This document shows positions 9,024-18,800 of a DNA stretch of 64,000 nt, piece after piece; the stretch's first letter is position 1; each line of letters starts with the position of its first letter. The stretch covers positions 434,001 to 498,000 of the forward strand of contig CAKULF010000001.1 in assembly GCA_934667125.1 (NCBI GenBank), in the 5' to 3' direction. The stretch is from an uncultured Candidatus Melainabacteria bacterium (GTDB lineage Bacteria > Cyanobacteriota > Vampirovibrionia > Gastranaerophilales > Gastranaerophilaceae). A program made the translations under genes and the position numbers. The notes beneath the pieces are model-generated. The model was not told the origin of the DNA and ran no database searches. It saw only the letters and a list, made by a program, of their open reading frames with translations.

Positions 9024-9302
9024 TTAAAGTTTAACTTTTATTGTCTTAATTGAAGATTTTTCACCCGAAGCAATTGAAACTTTGGATTTTGCAACATTTA
9101 ATAAATCGCTTAAATATTCGATTATTGCTTTATTTGCCTTGCCTTCCACAGCTCTTTGCTTTATTTTCACTTTAATGAAATCTTCTAAAAATTCAACAGA
9201 ATTATTTTTAGAATTTGCAACAACTTTAATCTTAAATTTAACCTCTAAATCTTTTTCAAGTTGTTCTATTATTTCATCAAAATTTTTATAAATTCTTTCC
9301 AT
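9024..9302 (-). CDS. DUF167 / YggU-family protein
   Basis: 92 residues, the size of the family. The diagnostic segment is present: VKIKQRAVEGKANKAIIEYL followed by SDLLNVAKSKV.I.SGE.S..K.IKV. The function of YggU proteins is not established. The gene lies between the promoter side of the HD-GYP gene and the divergent rel gene. Confidence 0.85.
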   Translation of the reverse strand: MERIYKNFDEIIEQLEKDLEVKFKIKVVANSKNNSVEFLEDFIKVKIKQRAVEGKANKAIIEYLSDLLNVAKSKVSIASGEKSSIKTIKVKL

Positions 9303-9400
9303 TTATGTTAATAATAACAAAAAATGTGGCTAAAATACAACATATAATATACTCAAAAATGCGATAAAAGTTGTATAATGATATAATTAGCGGGTAAATT

Positions 9401-11635
9401 ATGACTAATAAAACAACATTTGAAGATATAAAAGAAGAGTTAATCAAGCAAAAGCGCCCAAGCGAAGATATTGAACAAATTCAAAAGGCTTACGAATGGG
9501 CATATCAGCTTCATGACGGACAATTTCGTGTTTCGCAAGAACCATATATAATTCATCCTGTTGAAGTTGCAAAAATTTTGGTTGATTTAAAACTTGATAA
9601 AGATACGATTATCGCTGCTTTTTTACATGATGTATTAGAAGATACAGAAACCAGTGCCGAAGAAATGGAAGCTCGTTTTGGAAAAAGCGTTGTAAATCTT
9701 GTTCAAGGTGTTACAAAACTTGGAAAATATCAGTTTAAATCTAAAGAAGAACGCCAAGCCGAAAACTTTAGACGAATGTTTATCGCAATGGCGCAGGATA
9801 TTCGTGTTGTTGTTTTAAAATTAGCGGACAGATTGCATAATATGAGAACCCTATCTTATATGGCTTCTGCTAAACAAAAGAAAATTGCCCAAGAAACGCT
9901 TGATATCTTTGCTCCATTAGCTAATCGTTTAGGGATGGGGAAAATTAAAGCAGAGCTTGAAGATTTGTCTTTAAGATATTTATATCCAGAAAAATATTAT
10001 GAAATTGCAAAACTTGTAGCCGAAACAAAAGGTATGAGGGACGCTACAGTCCATAGTTTAATTGAAACGATTAAAAAAGAGCTTGAAAAACATAAACTTA
10101 AAGCAACAATCAAAGGGAGAGCGAAGCATTATTATTCAATCTATAATAAAATGAAAAGATTGAATGTTTCTTTTGACCAATTGTACGATATAACTGCCGT
10201 TCGGGTTATTGTTGATACCGAAGCGGAGTGTTATCAAGTTTTAGGGATAATCCACCAATTATTTAAACCAATTCCGGGGCGTTTTAAAGACTATATCGCT
10301 ATGCCAAAAGGCAATTTATATCGCTCTTTGCACACTTCTGTTATCGGAGCGAAAAATAAACCCGTTGAAATTCAAATCAGAACCCATAAAATGCACGAAG
10401 TGGCTGAATATGGGGTTGCAGCGCACTGGAGATATAAAGAATCGGGCTCAATTAAAGCAAATAACAAGAAAGATATGCAATTTTCTTGGATGAGAAAAGT
10501 TATGGAGCTGGATGAAGAAACAACGGACGCTAAGGATTTCGTTGAAAGTGTTAAATTAGATTTATTTAACGACCAAGTTTTTGCTTTCACTCCAAACGGC
10601 GATGTATTTGATTTGCCTCAAAACTCCACCCCTGTTGATTTTGCGTATAGAATACATACAGAAGTCGGACACAGAACCGTTGGCGCATTGATTAACGGAA
10701 GAATTGCCCAACTTGATACTAAGCTTAAAAACGGCGATATTGTTGAAATTTTAACTTCCAAACAATTTATGCCAAAAATTGACTGGCTAAACTTTGTTGT
10801 GACAAAACAAGCAAACCAAAAAATCCGTCAATGGTTCAAAAAATTCAACAGAGAAGACAATATCCAACTCGGAAAAACCAATCTTGAGCTTGAACTTACA
10901 AAAGCTTGTTTTGATGATTTGGTTAAAAACGGAATTCTTGAAAAAACCGCTCGTGAAATGAATTATAAGTCTTTGGATGATTTATTTGCAGCGCTCGGCT
11001 ATGGCGAAACAACGGTTCATAAAGTTGTTAACGTTATTAAACGTTTTGATGTACCAAAAACAAATGAACAATTGGCTCTTGAACAAGGTCAGACAACAAC
11101 TAAAAAATCTAAAAACAAAAAAGACGATATTATTGGGCTAGAGGGCTTATTATGGTCTTTAGCAAAATGTTGTTCGCCAATCCCAGGAGAACCTATCGTT
11201 GGGGTTGTAACAAAATCTAAGGGCGTAAGCGTTCACAGGCTCGATTGCAAATGTCTTGCAAACATTGAACCCGAGCGAATGATAGATATTTCTTGGGCAA
11301 AAACAACTTCAAAAGCTAAATACATTGCGCATTTAAGAATTGAATGCCTTGATAGAGTCGGCATTTTAAGAGATATCTTGATGAAAACGTGTGATTTAGG
11401 GGTTAATATCATCTATTCAAATACATATTTAAAAGGCAGAAAATTTGGAATTATCGATTTAGGAATTGAATTAGATAGCATTGAAACTCTTCAAAAAAAT
11501 ATTTTAGCAATTCAATCGTTGTCCGACGTATTTTCTGTTAGACGACTTCAACAAAAAGAGAGCCTAAATTCCCCAAAACCAACCAAAAAGAAAAACAAAT
11601 ACAAAAATTCTACCCCCAAGGAAACAAACAAATGA
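9401..11635 (+). CDS. rel: Bifunctional (p)ppGpp synthetase/hydrolase of the Rel/SpoT type
   Basis: 744 residues with the full long-RSH layout. The hydrolase HD domain has HDVLEDTE at residues 76-83. The synthetase domain has GRAKHYYSIYNKM, the RFKD motif in PGRFKDYIAMPK, and EIQIRTHKMHEVAEYGVAAHW. A TGS domain begins at VFAFTPNGDVFDLP, a helical region follows, and the C-terminal ACT domain ends the protein. The RXKD form of the loop is typical of bifunctional Rel/SpoT enzymes, whereas synthetase-only RelA has EXDD, so both making and degrading the alarmone are expected. The stop overlaps the ribF start as ATGA. Confidence 0.95.
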   Translation: MTNKTTFEDIKEELIKQKRPSEDIEQIQKAYEWAYQLHDGQFRVSQEPYIIHPVEVAKILVDLKLDKDTIIAAFLHDVLEDTETSAEEMEARFGKSVVNLVQGVTKLGKYQFKSKEERQAENFRRMFIAMAQDIRVVVLKLADRLHNMRTLSYMASAKQKKIAQETLDIFAPLANRLGMGKIKAELEDLSLRYLYPEKYYEIAKLVAETKGMRDATVHSLIETIKKELEKHKLKATIKGRAKHYYSIYNKMKRLNVSFDQLYDITAVRVIVDTEAECYQVLGIIHQLFKPIPGRFKDYIAMPKGNLYRSLHTSVIGAKNKPVEIQIRTHKMHEVAEYGVAAHWRYKESGSIKANNKKDMQFSWMRKVMELDEETTDAKDFVESVKLDLFNDQVFAFTPNGDVFDLPQNSTPVDFAYRIHTEVGHRTVGALINGRIAQLDTKLKNGDIVEILTSKQFMPKIDWLNFVVTKQANQKIRQWFKKFNREDNIQLGKTNLELELTKACFDDLVKNGILEKTAREMNYKSLDDLFAALGYGETTVHKVVNVIKRFDVPKTNEQLALEQGQTTTKKSKNKKDDIIGLEGLLWSLAKCCSPIPGEPIVGVVTKSKGVSVHRLDCKCLANIEPERMIDISWAKTTSKAKYIAHLRIECLDRVGILRDILMKTCDLGVNIIYSNTYLKGRKFGIIDLGIELDSIETLQKNILAIQSLSDVFSVRRLQQKESLNSPKPTKKKNKYKNSTPKETNK

Positions 11636-12555
11636 AAACCTATTATGAAATAAACGAAAAGAAAAAAACTTCCCTTGCTTTAGGTTTTTTTGACGGCGTA
11701 CACATTGCACACAAAAAAGTTATAACAACTTTGATTAATGAAGCAAAATTAAACCAAAATAAATCCGCAGTTATTTCTTTTGATAAAAACCCTGCTGATT
11801 ATTTCAGCGAAGAAAGAACTTTGGCAATTCATTCTTTTAAAGATAAGGAAATTATTCTTGAAAATTTAGGTTTGGATTATTTTTATGAGCTTGATTTTGA
11901 GCTATATAAGGATATGAGCGCTTATGATTATCTTAAAGATGTTTTGATTAAGAATTTTCAGCCCGATTTAATTGTTGTTGGATATGATCATAAATTTGGC
12001 AAAAACAAAGAGGGCGACATCAACTTTTTAAAAGAACACGAACAAGAATTTCACTATAGATTAATTGCAATTCCCGAAAGCAAGATAGATGGCGAAAAAG
12101 TAAGCTCCACTTTGATTAGAAAGAAAATTCAAGACGGAAGATTGGATTATGTTAAAACGCTTTTAGGAAGAAACTTTTCCGTTAGAAATTCAGTCATCAA
12201 AGGTAACGGAATGGCAAGAAATTTAGGCTATCCGACAATCAACCTTGTTTGGCCCGATAGTATTGTTAAACTTCCGCTTGGAGTATATTTTGGATATGCA
12301 ACAATAGATGACGATACTAAACCTGCTCTAATCAGCTGGGGCAAACGTCCAACCCTTACAAAAGGCGAAGAGGCCGTTCTTGAAGCGCATATTTATAATA
12401 TTGATAAAGATTTATATGGAAAAATTGCCAAAGTTTCATTTGAACGGAAAATCAGAAACGAAATGAACTTTTATGGAATTAAACCTTTAGCGGAACAATT
12501 GAAAAAAGACTATGAATTATTCCTAAAATGGGTTAGCGCTATTAGAATGAAATAG
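11632..12555 (+). CDS. ribF: Bifunctional riboflavin kinase / FAD synthetase
   Basis: 307 residues. The N-terminal nucleotidyltransferase half has LGFFDGVHIAHKKVI and a later SSTLIRKKI..G signature. The C-terminal flavokinase half has GNGMARNLGYPTINL. The enzyme phosphorylates riboflavin to FMN and adenylylates it to FAD. The ATG overlaps the rel stop by four bases, so it is translationally coupled to rel. It converges on the DedA gene with 8 bp between stops. No FMN riboswitch is seen, as expected for an internal operon gene. Confidence 0.95.
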   Translation: MKTYYEINEKKKTSLALGFFDGVHIAHKKVITTLINEAKLNQNKSAVISFDKNPADYFSEERTLAIHSFKDKEIILENLGLDYFYELDFELYKDMSAYDYLKDVLIKNFQPDLIVVGYDHKFGKNKEGDINFLKEHEQEFHYRLIAIPESKIDGEKVSSTLIRKKIQDGRLDYVKTLLGRNFSVRNSVIKGNGMARNLGYPTINLVWPDSIVKLPLGVYFGYATIDDDTKPALISWGKRPTLTKGEEAVLEAHIYNIDKDLYGKIAKVSFERKIRNEMNFYGIKPLAEQLKKDYELFLKWVSAIRMK

Positions 12556-12563
12556 TTATAATT

Positions 12564-13184
12564 TTAAGAATTTTTTAAATTTTTAATGTGATGATAAATA
12601 TAAATAATTCCTAAAACCAAACAAATAGCAACAATAGCTATATCAAATTTATGCCAAATATGTTTAAGAGCTTCAGTATTTTCGCCAACTTTTACTCCGG
12701 CATAAACAAGAGCATAGCTCCAAAATAAAGACCCCAAGAACGTAAATAGGAAAAATGTTCTTTTTTTGGCTCTTAAAATTCCTGCCGGAAGCGAGATAAA
12801 AGTTCTAACTACAGGAAGCATTCTGCAAATGAAAAATGACCAATCGCCATACTTTTCAACCCATTTATCGGCAATTTCAAGGTCATGTTTTGAAACAAGG
12901 AAATATTTTCCATATTTTTCAACAAACTTTCTTCCGCCAAAATATCCAAGATAATATGATGGAACAGAACCCAAAACGCAACCGATTGCGCCAAAAAACG
13001 CAGCTGTGTGAATTGAAAATGTTCCTTTTGAAACCAAATATCCTGCAAAAGGTAATATTGCTTCAGATGGCAGCGGAATATTACAGCTTTCAATTGCCAT
13101 TAACAACGATATTCCCCAAGGACCCATAAGGTTGATTATACTTTCAATCCAGTTCACTAAAGCAGTTAATAAATTTTCTAACAT
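12564..13184 (-). CDS. DedA-family membrane protein
   Basis: 206 residues with 4-5 hydrophobic segments. The DedA signature is clear: E.C.IPLPSEAILPFAGYL..KG, then G..LG....Y.LG...G, then FICRMLPVVRTFISLPAG. DedA proteins act in membrane homeostasis and are now linked to lipid-carrier flipping; which substrate applies here cannot be read from the sequence. A GGAGGA site lies 5 nt upstream of the ATG. Confidence 0.92.
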   Translation of the reverse strand: MLENLLTALVNWIESIINLMGPWGISLLMAIESCNIPLPSEAILPFAGYLVSKGTFSIHTAAFFGAIGCVLGSVPSYYLGYFGGRKFVEKYGKYFLVSKHDLEIADKWVEKYGDWSFFICRMLPVVRTFISLPAGILRAKKRTFFLFTFLGSLFWSYALVYAGVKVGENTEALKHIWHKFDIAIVAICLVLGIIYIYHHIKNLKNS

Positions 13185-13245
13185 TTTTCCTCCGACTATA
13201 GTTTTATTTTATAGTTTTTAGAAAAATAAGACAAATTGTTAAGTT

Positions 13246-14370
13246 TTATTTTGCAATGAAATTATGGAATAATTTAACTTCTTGTTCCTTTAATTTTAAA
13301 GTTGAAACATTATTATGGGAAACAAATTCGTCCGCTTGTTGAGGATTTTTGTTTAAATATTTCTTTTCTAAACGTTTTTGATTTAGGGCAGGTAAACCAA
13401 AACCAAGATAAGCAGATTCAAAAGCCAAACTTGCGCCGTTTAAATAAGCATTTAAGTTTGTGGCGCTTCTTACAACAGCATTATCAGGATTTTTAAAGAA
13501 TTCAACAATAACATTTTTAGCTTTTTCTTGAGCACTTGATAGATTTTCACCTTTTGCTAATGTTGCAAAAGTTTCGCTTGTAGCGCCTTCAGAGGATATT
13601 TTTTTCAAAATATCAAAAGCTTTTTGAGATTCAGGAGTGTTTGCTATGCCGTTTGCAAATTTTTCTTGTTCAGCAATTATAGCGTCCATTGCGGTTTTGA
13701 ATACTTTTTCTTTGTTGCCGTGTTCTTTTTCAATACCATTCAACATTGAAGAAATTTGGCTTAAATTTTCAAAACCTGAATATTGAGATTTGAATTGAGC
13801 GTTGGTTTTTGCTGCAACACCGCCAACAGGCTGAATTGTTGATAAAATATTTTTTCCTAATATTTTTAATTTTTGAAGTGGAGCGCCAACAAATTCTTTA
13901 GCATGAGCGCCTAATTTTTTAAACAAGTTGCCATCAACATCATTGAACATTTTTTCATAAGGAGCAGTTGTCATAGGCAAACCCTTAGCTTTTGAAGCAA
14001 TTGAAGAAACAAGCGCTGTGACTGCTTTTAAAAGGAATAATACAATTACAACTGTTTGGACATCTCTGAATAAAATTTCTTTAATTTCATCTTCAGTTGC
14101 TTGTTTGTCGTTTGGGTTTCTTTTTGCAGCAGTGAAAACACGAGGAACAATAACCGTTCCAACCATTAATGTTGCCATTGGAATGAATGAGTTATCGTGG
14201 TTTGTTGGTTCGTTTTTTGCAATAAATTTAACTAATTTACTGCCACCCTCATCAAGCCCCTTGCTTATGTTTGAGCCTAAATTAGCAACAAAACCTGAAG
14301 CTTTTTGAGAAAAAACTTTAGCAGTTGTTGAAGAAGAAATATTACTTGCAATTGATTGAATTGAAGCCAT
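13246..14370 (-). CDS. Lineage-specific membrane protein (second gene of a coupled pair)
   Basis: 374 residues. Two hydrophobic segments lie at about residues 62-80 (FIPMATLMVGTVIVPRVF) and 103-125 (VQTVVIVLFLLKAVTALV). The rest is helical and Ala/Lys/Asn-rich, with a Ser-rich start and no cleavable signal peptide. I do not recognise a function. The ATG overlaps the upstream stop as TAATG, and its AAGGAGG site lies inside the upstream gene, so the two proteins are probably made in a fixed ratio and act together. Confidence 0.78.
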   Translation of the reverse strand: MASIQSIASNISSSTTAKVFSQKASGFVANLGSNISKGLDEGGSKLVKFIAKNEPTNHDNSFIPMATLMVGTVIVPRVFTAAKRNPNDKQATEDEIKEILFRDVQTVVIVLFLLKAVTALVSSIASKAKGLPMTTAPYEKMFNDVDGNLFKKLGAHAKEFVGAPLQKLKILGKNILSTIQPVGGVAAKTNAQFKSQYSGFENLSQISSMLNGIEKEHGNKEKVFKTAMDAIIAEQEKFANGIANTPESQKAFDILKKISSEGATSETFATLAKGENLSSAQEKAKNVIVEFFKNPDNAVVRSATNLNAYLNGASLAFESAYLGFGLPALNQKRLEKKYLNKNPQQADEFVSHNNVSTLKLKEQEVKLFHNFIAK

Positions 14371-15371
14371 TATTTACTTCCTCCTTCCGTTTTTTGTTTA
14401 CCTGCTTCATTATATATAGCTACAGCGTTCGGGTTAGTTTTTCCTGAAAACGCAGTATATAATTTTGGAATAACGCTCATCAGGATACCCGTAATAAAGA
14501 ACATACAAGCGATAATGACCGTACGTTTTCCAAGCCAAGAGTTTCTATAGTTTTTAACAGCGCCAAAATCAAAATTAATTTTGCCGTTTTCATCAGCATT
14601 TTTAGAAACAAAATCTTTTATAAAGTTTCCAACATATTCAAAATAATTGCTTGAAGAAGTTGATTGTAAAACATTTTTTTGTTTTAAGCCTTTTGAATCA
14701 AATTTTGAATAAGCAGCTTGTAAAAAATCAACTCCGGAATAGTCTTCCATTGTGTTTTTTAAAATGCCTTCAAAAGTTGATTGAACATTACCAAGGGCAG
14801 ATTTTACCGCACCTTTGTTTGGTTTTGTTTGACTTAATTGTTCAACATAATCACTTAATGATTCGCCAAGTCTTGCAACATCAGCGGATTTAACTTTGCA
14901 GCCTGTGCTTGATTTTAAAACATCTTCTGAAATATCATTCAAAAATTGTGTTACAACATCTCTGCTATCTTTTTGTCCTACTTGTTGCGCTAACATGCCA
15001 GACATATTATTAATATTATCTAAATGTATATTAGAAGTTCCGCCCAATGCTTTTTTGCAACCCAAAATAATAGCAAGAGGAACAGTACACATAGTCGGCC
15101 CTGTTAAAAATTCACGGATTGCTTCTTGTCCGAATGCTTTCCAGTTCAATTTGTGAGAATATTTATATCCTGCGGTTAAACCTTTATAAGAACGGGGAAA
15201 ATTTGTTCCGCACATATCTTCAACAGTGAATTGAATTGCACGGCTGCCTTTCATGGCTCTATCAAGTCCAACAAGCATATCTGTTAAACCGCCTTTAAAA
15301 TTTGTTTTTCTAGCTTGGTATTGGTTATTTCGGCTATTAATTATTGTGTTGTTTACACTTGATGTTTTCAT
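14370..15371 (-). CDS. Lineage-specific membrane protein with N-terminal NFKG motif
   Basis: 333 residues. The N-terminal ~28 residues are polar, Asn/Ser-rich and end in TNFKGGL, a motif echoed at residues 34-37 of the 30259 gene and near the edge of the 1-638 gene. A hydrophobic segment at ~88-108 (LTGPTMCTVPLAIILGC) and a stronger one at ~288-308 (TVIIACMFFITGILMSVIP) suggest membrane insertion. The middle is helical. Function is unknown. An AAGGGGA site precedes the ATG, and the 3' end couples to the 13246 gene. Confidence 0.78.
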   Translation of the reverse strand: MKTSSVNNTIINSRNNQYQARKTNFKGGLTDMLVGLDRAMKGSRAIQFTVEDMCGTNFPRSYKGLTAGYKYSHKLNWKAFGQEAIREFLTGPTMCTVPLAIILGCKKALGGTSNIHLDNINNMSGMLAQQVGQKDSRDVVTQFLNDISEDVLKSSTGCKVKSADVARLGESLSDYVEQLSQTKPNKGAVKSALGNVQSTFEGILKNTMEDYSGVDFLQAAYSKFDSKGLKQKNVLQSTSSSNYFEYVGNFIKDFVSKNADENGKINFDFGAVKNYRNSWLGKRTVIIACMFFITGILMSVIPKLYTAFSGKTNPNAVAIYNEAGKQKTEGGSK

Positions 15372-15607
15372 TCAGTCCCCTTTATAAAACACAAAATGAT
15401 AAAAACATGTGAATGGAATTTTTTGCTAGTTTCGTTAAAAAAAGTTTGAAATTCTTAACAATACAGTTTTAGTGCAAGAGCCATAGTAGCATATATTTTG
15501 ATTTTTGACAAAAAATATCCTCTAAAAAGTTAAGAAATGTTTACAAAACAATAAATAATAGAAATTCGGGCAATTAAATATTTTCTTCAATAGCATATTA
15601 TAATTGC
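15372..15607. promoter_or_regulatory. Divergent intergenic region with a -10-like box
   Basis: This region separates the membrane-protein pair (minus) from the tiny ORFs at 15608 (plus). A perfect TATAAT lies at 15599-15604, about 4 bases before the ATG at 15608, but no good -35 element accompanies it. No other gene is seen here. Confidence 0.3.
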
Positions 15608-15688
15608 ATGACAAACGTTGAAGAAATACTATTTTATATGTTGTGTTGTTATTTTGTGATAATGGTTGTGTTATCATTAACATTGTAA
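15608..15688 (+). CDS. Small hydrophobic ORF, 26 aa
   Basis: ATG to TAA encodes a 26-residue peptide starting MTNVEEILFYMLCCYFVIMV, essentially a single membrane helix after a short acidic start. There is no Shine-Dalgarno site; a TATAAT box only 4 nt upstream would produce a leaderless or near-leaderless message. The stop is 2 nt before the ATG of the Cys-rich ORF at 15691, which also lacks a ribosome site, consistent with coupled translation. The call is tentative because no homologue is known to me. Confidence 0.35.
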   Translation: MTNVEEILFYMLCCYFVIMVVLSLTL

Positions 15689-15690
15689 TT

Positions 15691-15858
15691 ATGGAAAAAC
15701 AAGTTCAAGAAAAAGAATATAATTTTTGCGCAGAATGTGAAAAAATCATCTGCGATAATTGTATGGAAAAATGTGACAACAATAAGCAATGTTGTTGCAA
15801 AAATTCTTGCGACTCTTGCAGTGGTTCATGTTGCAAAAATAAAACCGCTAAAAACTAG
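15691..15858 (+). CDS. Small Cys-rich protein, 55 aa, probable metal binder
   Basis: From the ATG at 15691 the product is 55 residues with 12 cysteines, including CAEC, CDNC, CCC and a final SCC, arranged as repeated CxxC pairs typical of zinc or other soft-metal binding. It has no signal peptide. A longer reading from a GTG at 15643 adds 16 residues but has no ribosome site. Translation more likely follows the 26-codon ORF ending at 15688. Its TAG stop shares the CTAG tetramer with the stop of the convergent helicase gene. The metal and role are unknown. Confidence 0.5.
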   Translation: MEKQVQEKEYNFCAECEKIICDNCMEKCDNNKQCCCKNSCDSCSGSCCKNKTAKN

Positions 15859-18800
15859 ATTATTTCCATATTGCAAAAATCTTTATATTGACAATATTTA
15901 CAAGATTTTTCGTTTTTATTTTCTTCAAATTCATGGTTTTTAATGCTTTTAATAGCATTATCGAATTTTTCTTTAACCTGCTGAATTTCTTCATCATCCA
16001 AAGTTAAATAGAGATTTTTTGTCGGCTCTTCAGGAAAAACAAAACAAACTTCCTTAACCTTTGAATTTGTCGCTTTTTCGTAAAAATATTTATACAAAGC
16101 GATTTGATTATAATAATCTTCCTTAGCACCATTTGGCTTAATTGAAGTAAGAGTTTTAGCCGAACCTGTTTTATAGTCAATAAGGGTATAAGTTCCATCA
16201 GAATTTTTATCAACCCTATCGATTTTTCCAAAAAATTCATACTCATCCGTTTTAAATCTTAAATTATATTCGCAATCCATAACGTCAGCTATAGAAGCGT
16301 TTGTTAGGATTGGATAAAAATCTTGGAGAGTTTTTCTTCCCCTATCTTTATGAATATTTTTTTGTTCATAACTTGAAAACGAATATTTTTGAATTTCATT
16401 TTCAAAATCCGCCAAGACTTCAATTAGCGTTTGATAGTTATTATTCTTTTTAGCATTTTTAAAAAACCTGTCCAAAACGTTATGTATCGTTGTTCCAAAC
16501 AAAAGGCTATCCATATTTCCGTATTTGGACGACAAATTCAAAATATTATCATACAGATATTGTTTTGGGCAATTCAGATAGCAATTTATTGCTGTTGGCG
16601 AAAAGGTTTTTTCTTTTAAAAATTCATTTATTAAATCCTCAAAATCCCTTTTATAGTCATAGTTTTTCTTATTTAAAGTTGAAATAGTGTTTAAAATATA
16701 ATCTTCAATATCAAATTTTGATTTATCATTTTCAACTAAACCCTTATAATTTTCCAATAAACCCGTTTTTAGAGGATTATTTACCCTGCCGAATTTTTGA
16801 ATAAAATAGGATAAAATCAACTTATGCTTGGCTCTTGTCATACCAACATACATCAATTTAACTCTATCTGAAAATTTTATTTTTTCAATTTCATCTTTTG
16901 TTTTGTAATCTTCAAAATCAACTGGAACTTTAGGCTTAAAAGAGCTATTATCCTTTTCCCAATTGTTTTTTAGCATTGTTGGCATAAATACATATTCAAA
17001 TTCCTTACCTTTTGAAGAATGATAAGTTGAAAGCTGAATTGCATTATTTTCAATATCGGGCTTATCGGTTTTAATTTCAATATCCTCATCTTTACACATA
17101 TTTAGATAATCAACAAAATCAACAAGCTGATATTTATCAGAAAAATCGATAGCTTCTTGGATTATTTTTTTAATTCCTTGAATATTTTCAATTCTATCTG
17201 TTTCATTATTTAAAAAATAGTCAAATAGTCCGCTTTTTGCGCCAATTTCAACAACGATATTTCTTAAAGTTTCGTTTGTTTGATAGTTTTGAAGATAGTT
17301 AAACAATTTAATAAAATCTTCCATTTTTTTATTATCAACAAAATCAGTCGTATCCTTAATTATTTCGATAATATTCTTGCTATCGCACATTTTAGACACA
17401 ATTTTCATATAGTCTAAAGGGTTAATTTTAAAAGGTTCCATTAAAAACAATTTTAAAAGATTATTGGAATATTTTTCGCAATTTGCAACGACTTCAAGAT
17501 ACATAATTAAAGCTATTGAAGATTTTATTTCAAAAACGCTTTTACCCTCTTTTAAATCAAACGGGATATTTTTATCTTTCAATTTGTTTGCAAAAACTTT
17601 CAGTTGCGCATTTCCTTTTGTTAAAATTGCAATTTGAGATAGATTTTTTTTGCCATTTTCATTAATCAAACAAGAAGAAGAATTAATTATTTCCTCAATT
17701 TGACTGACTATATCATCGTATTCTTGCTCTTGATTTAGATATTTATTTAAAATAACAGGAGTGTTTTTATCAATTAAGCTTGGATTTTTTGAAATAAGTT
17801 CTTTTGATATATTATATTTTTTAAATTCAGGGTTAGCTTCAAGCCTAGAAAAATCTTGCACTACGACATATCGGGCAGCGTCAAGGATATTTTGGGTGGA
17901 GCGCATATTTTCTTCAAGACAAATAATTTTGACATCGGGATAATGTTTAATAAATTTTTCAATTGTATCAAGTTTTGCACCTTGAAAAGTATATATAGTT
18001 TGATCATCATCCCCAACGACAAACACATTTTTTTCTGTCATATTATCGACAAGACTAAAAATAATCTTGTTTTGAGCGGTGTTGGTGTCTTGATATTCAT
18101 CAACCATGATATATTCATATTTATTTGCGATTTTATTCAAAAAACTTGGCGAGGTTTCAAATTTTTCTATCACAAAATCAATCATATCGGCAAAATCAAT
18201 AAGTCTGTTTTTTTCTTTTTTTTCTTGATAAAGTTCATAAAATTTGAAAAGCTCAACTGCTTTATCGATTGTTTTATTCAATTGTTCAAGAGAAGAAAGC
18301 GCTTTTTTATATTTTTTTTCATCCCCTTTATTTTTTTCAATTTCCTCTTCTAAAATCGCTATTTGAGGCTTATAATCGGGATTTGTTTCCAGATTTTTAA
18401 AATATTTTTCTTTATTTAATCTATATCTTTGAATTTCGTCAATACCGTCTTTAATAGGCTTTATCATCTTATAAGGGTCATTTTTTGAATTTCGATATTC
18501 AATCGGATTGATTTCTTCGATACATTCTTTTAAAAGTTGATTATATTGAGGTTGGGTGATAATTTTAATATCCGCAGCCAAGTTGAAATCGAGCGGAAAT
18601 TCAGCTATTAAGTCGTTACAGAAACTATGAAAAGTGAAAATATCAACAGATATATCAGCAACATTTAATTCCTTAATTACTCTTGATTTCATTTCAGCAC
18701 TGGCAGCGTCTGAAAAAGTTAAACAAAGAATTTTAGAGGGGTCTATTCCTTGTTCTATCATATTTTTTATTCTTTTAGTAACGGTGTAGGTTTTTCCGCT

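Noticed and set aside
15643..15690. A GTG start giving a 71-residue version of the Cys-rich protein
   Set aside because: No ribosome site; the ATG at 15691 follows the upstream small ORF by 2 nt and gives a cleaner product.
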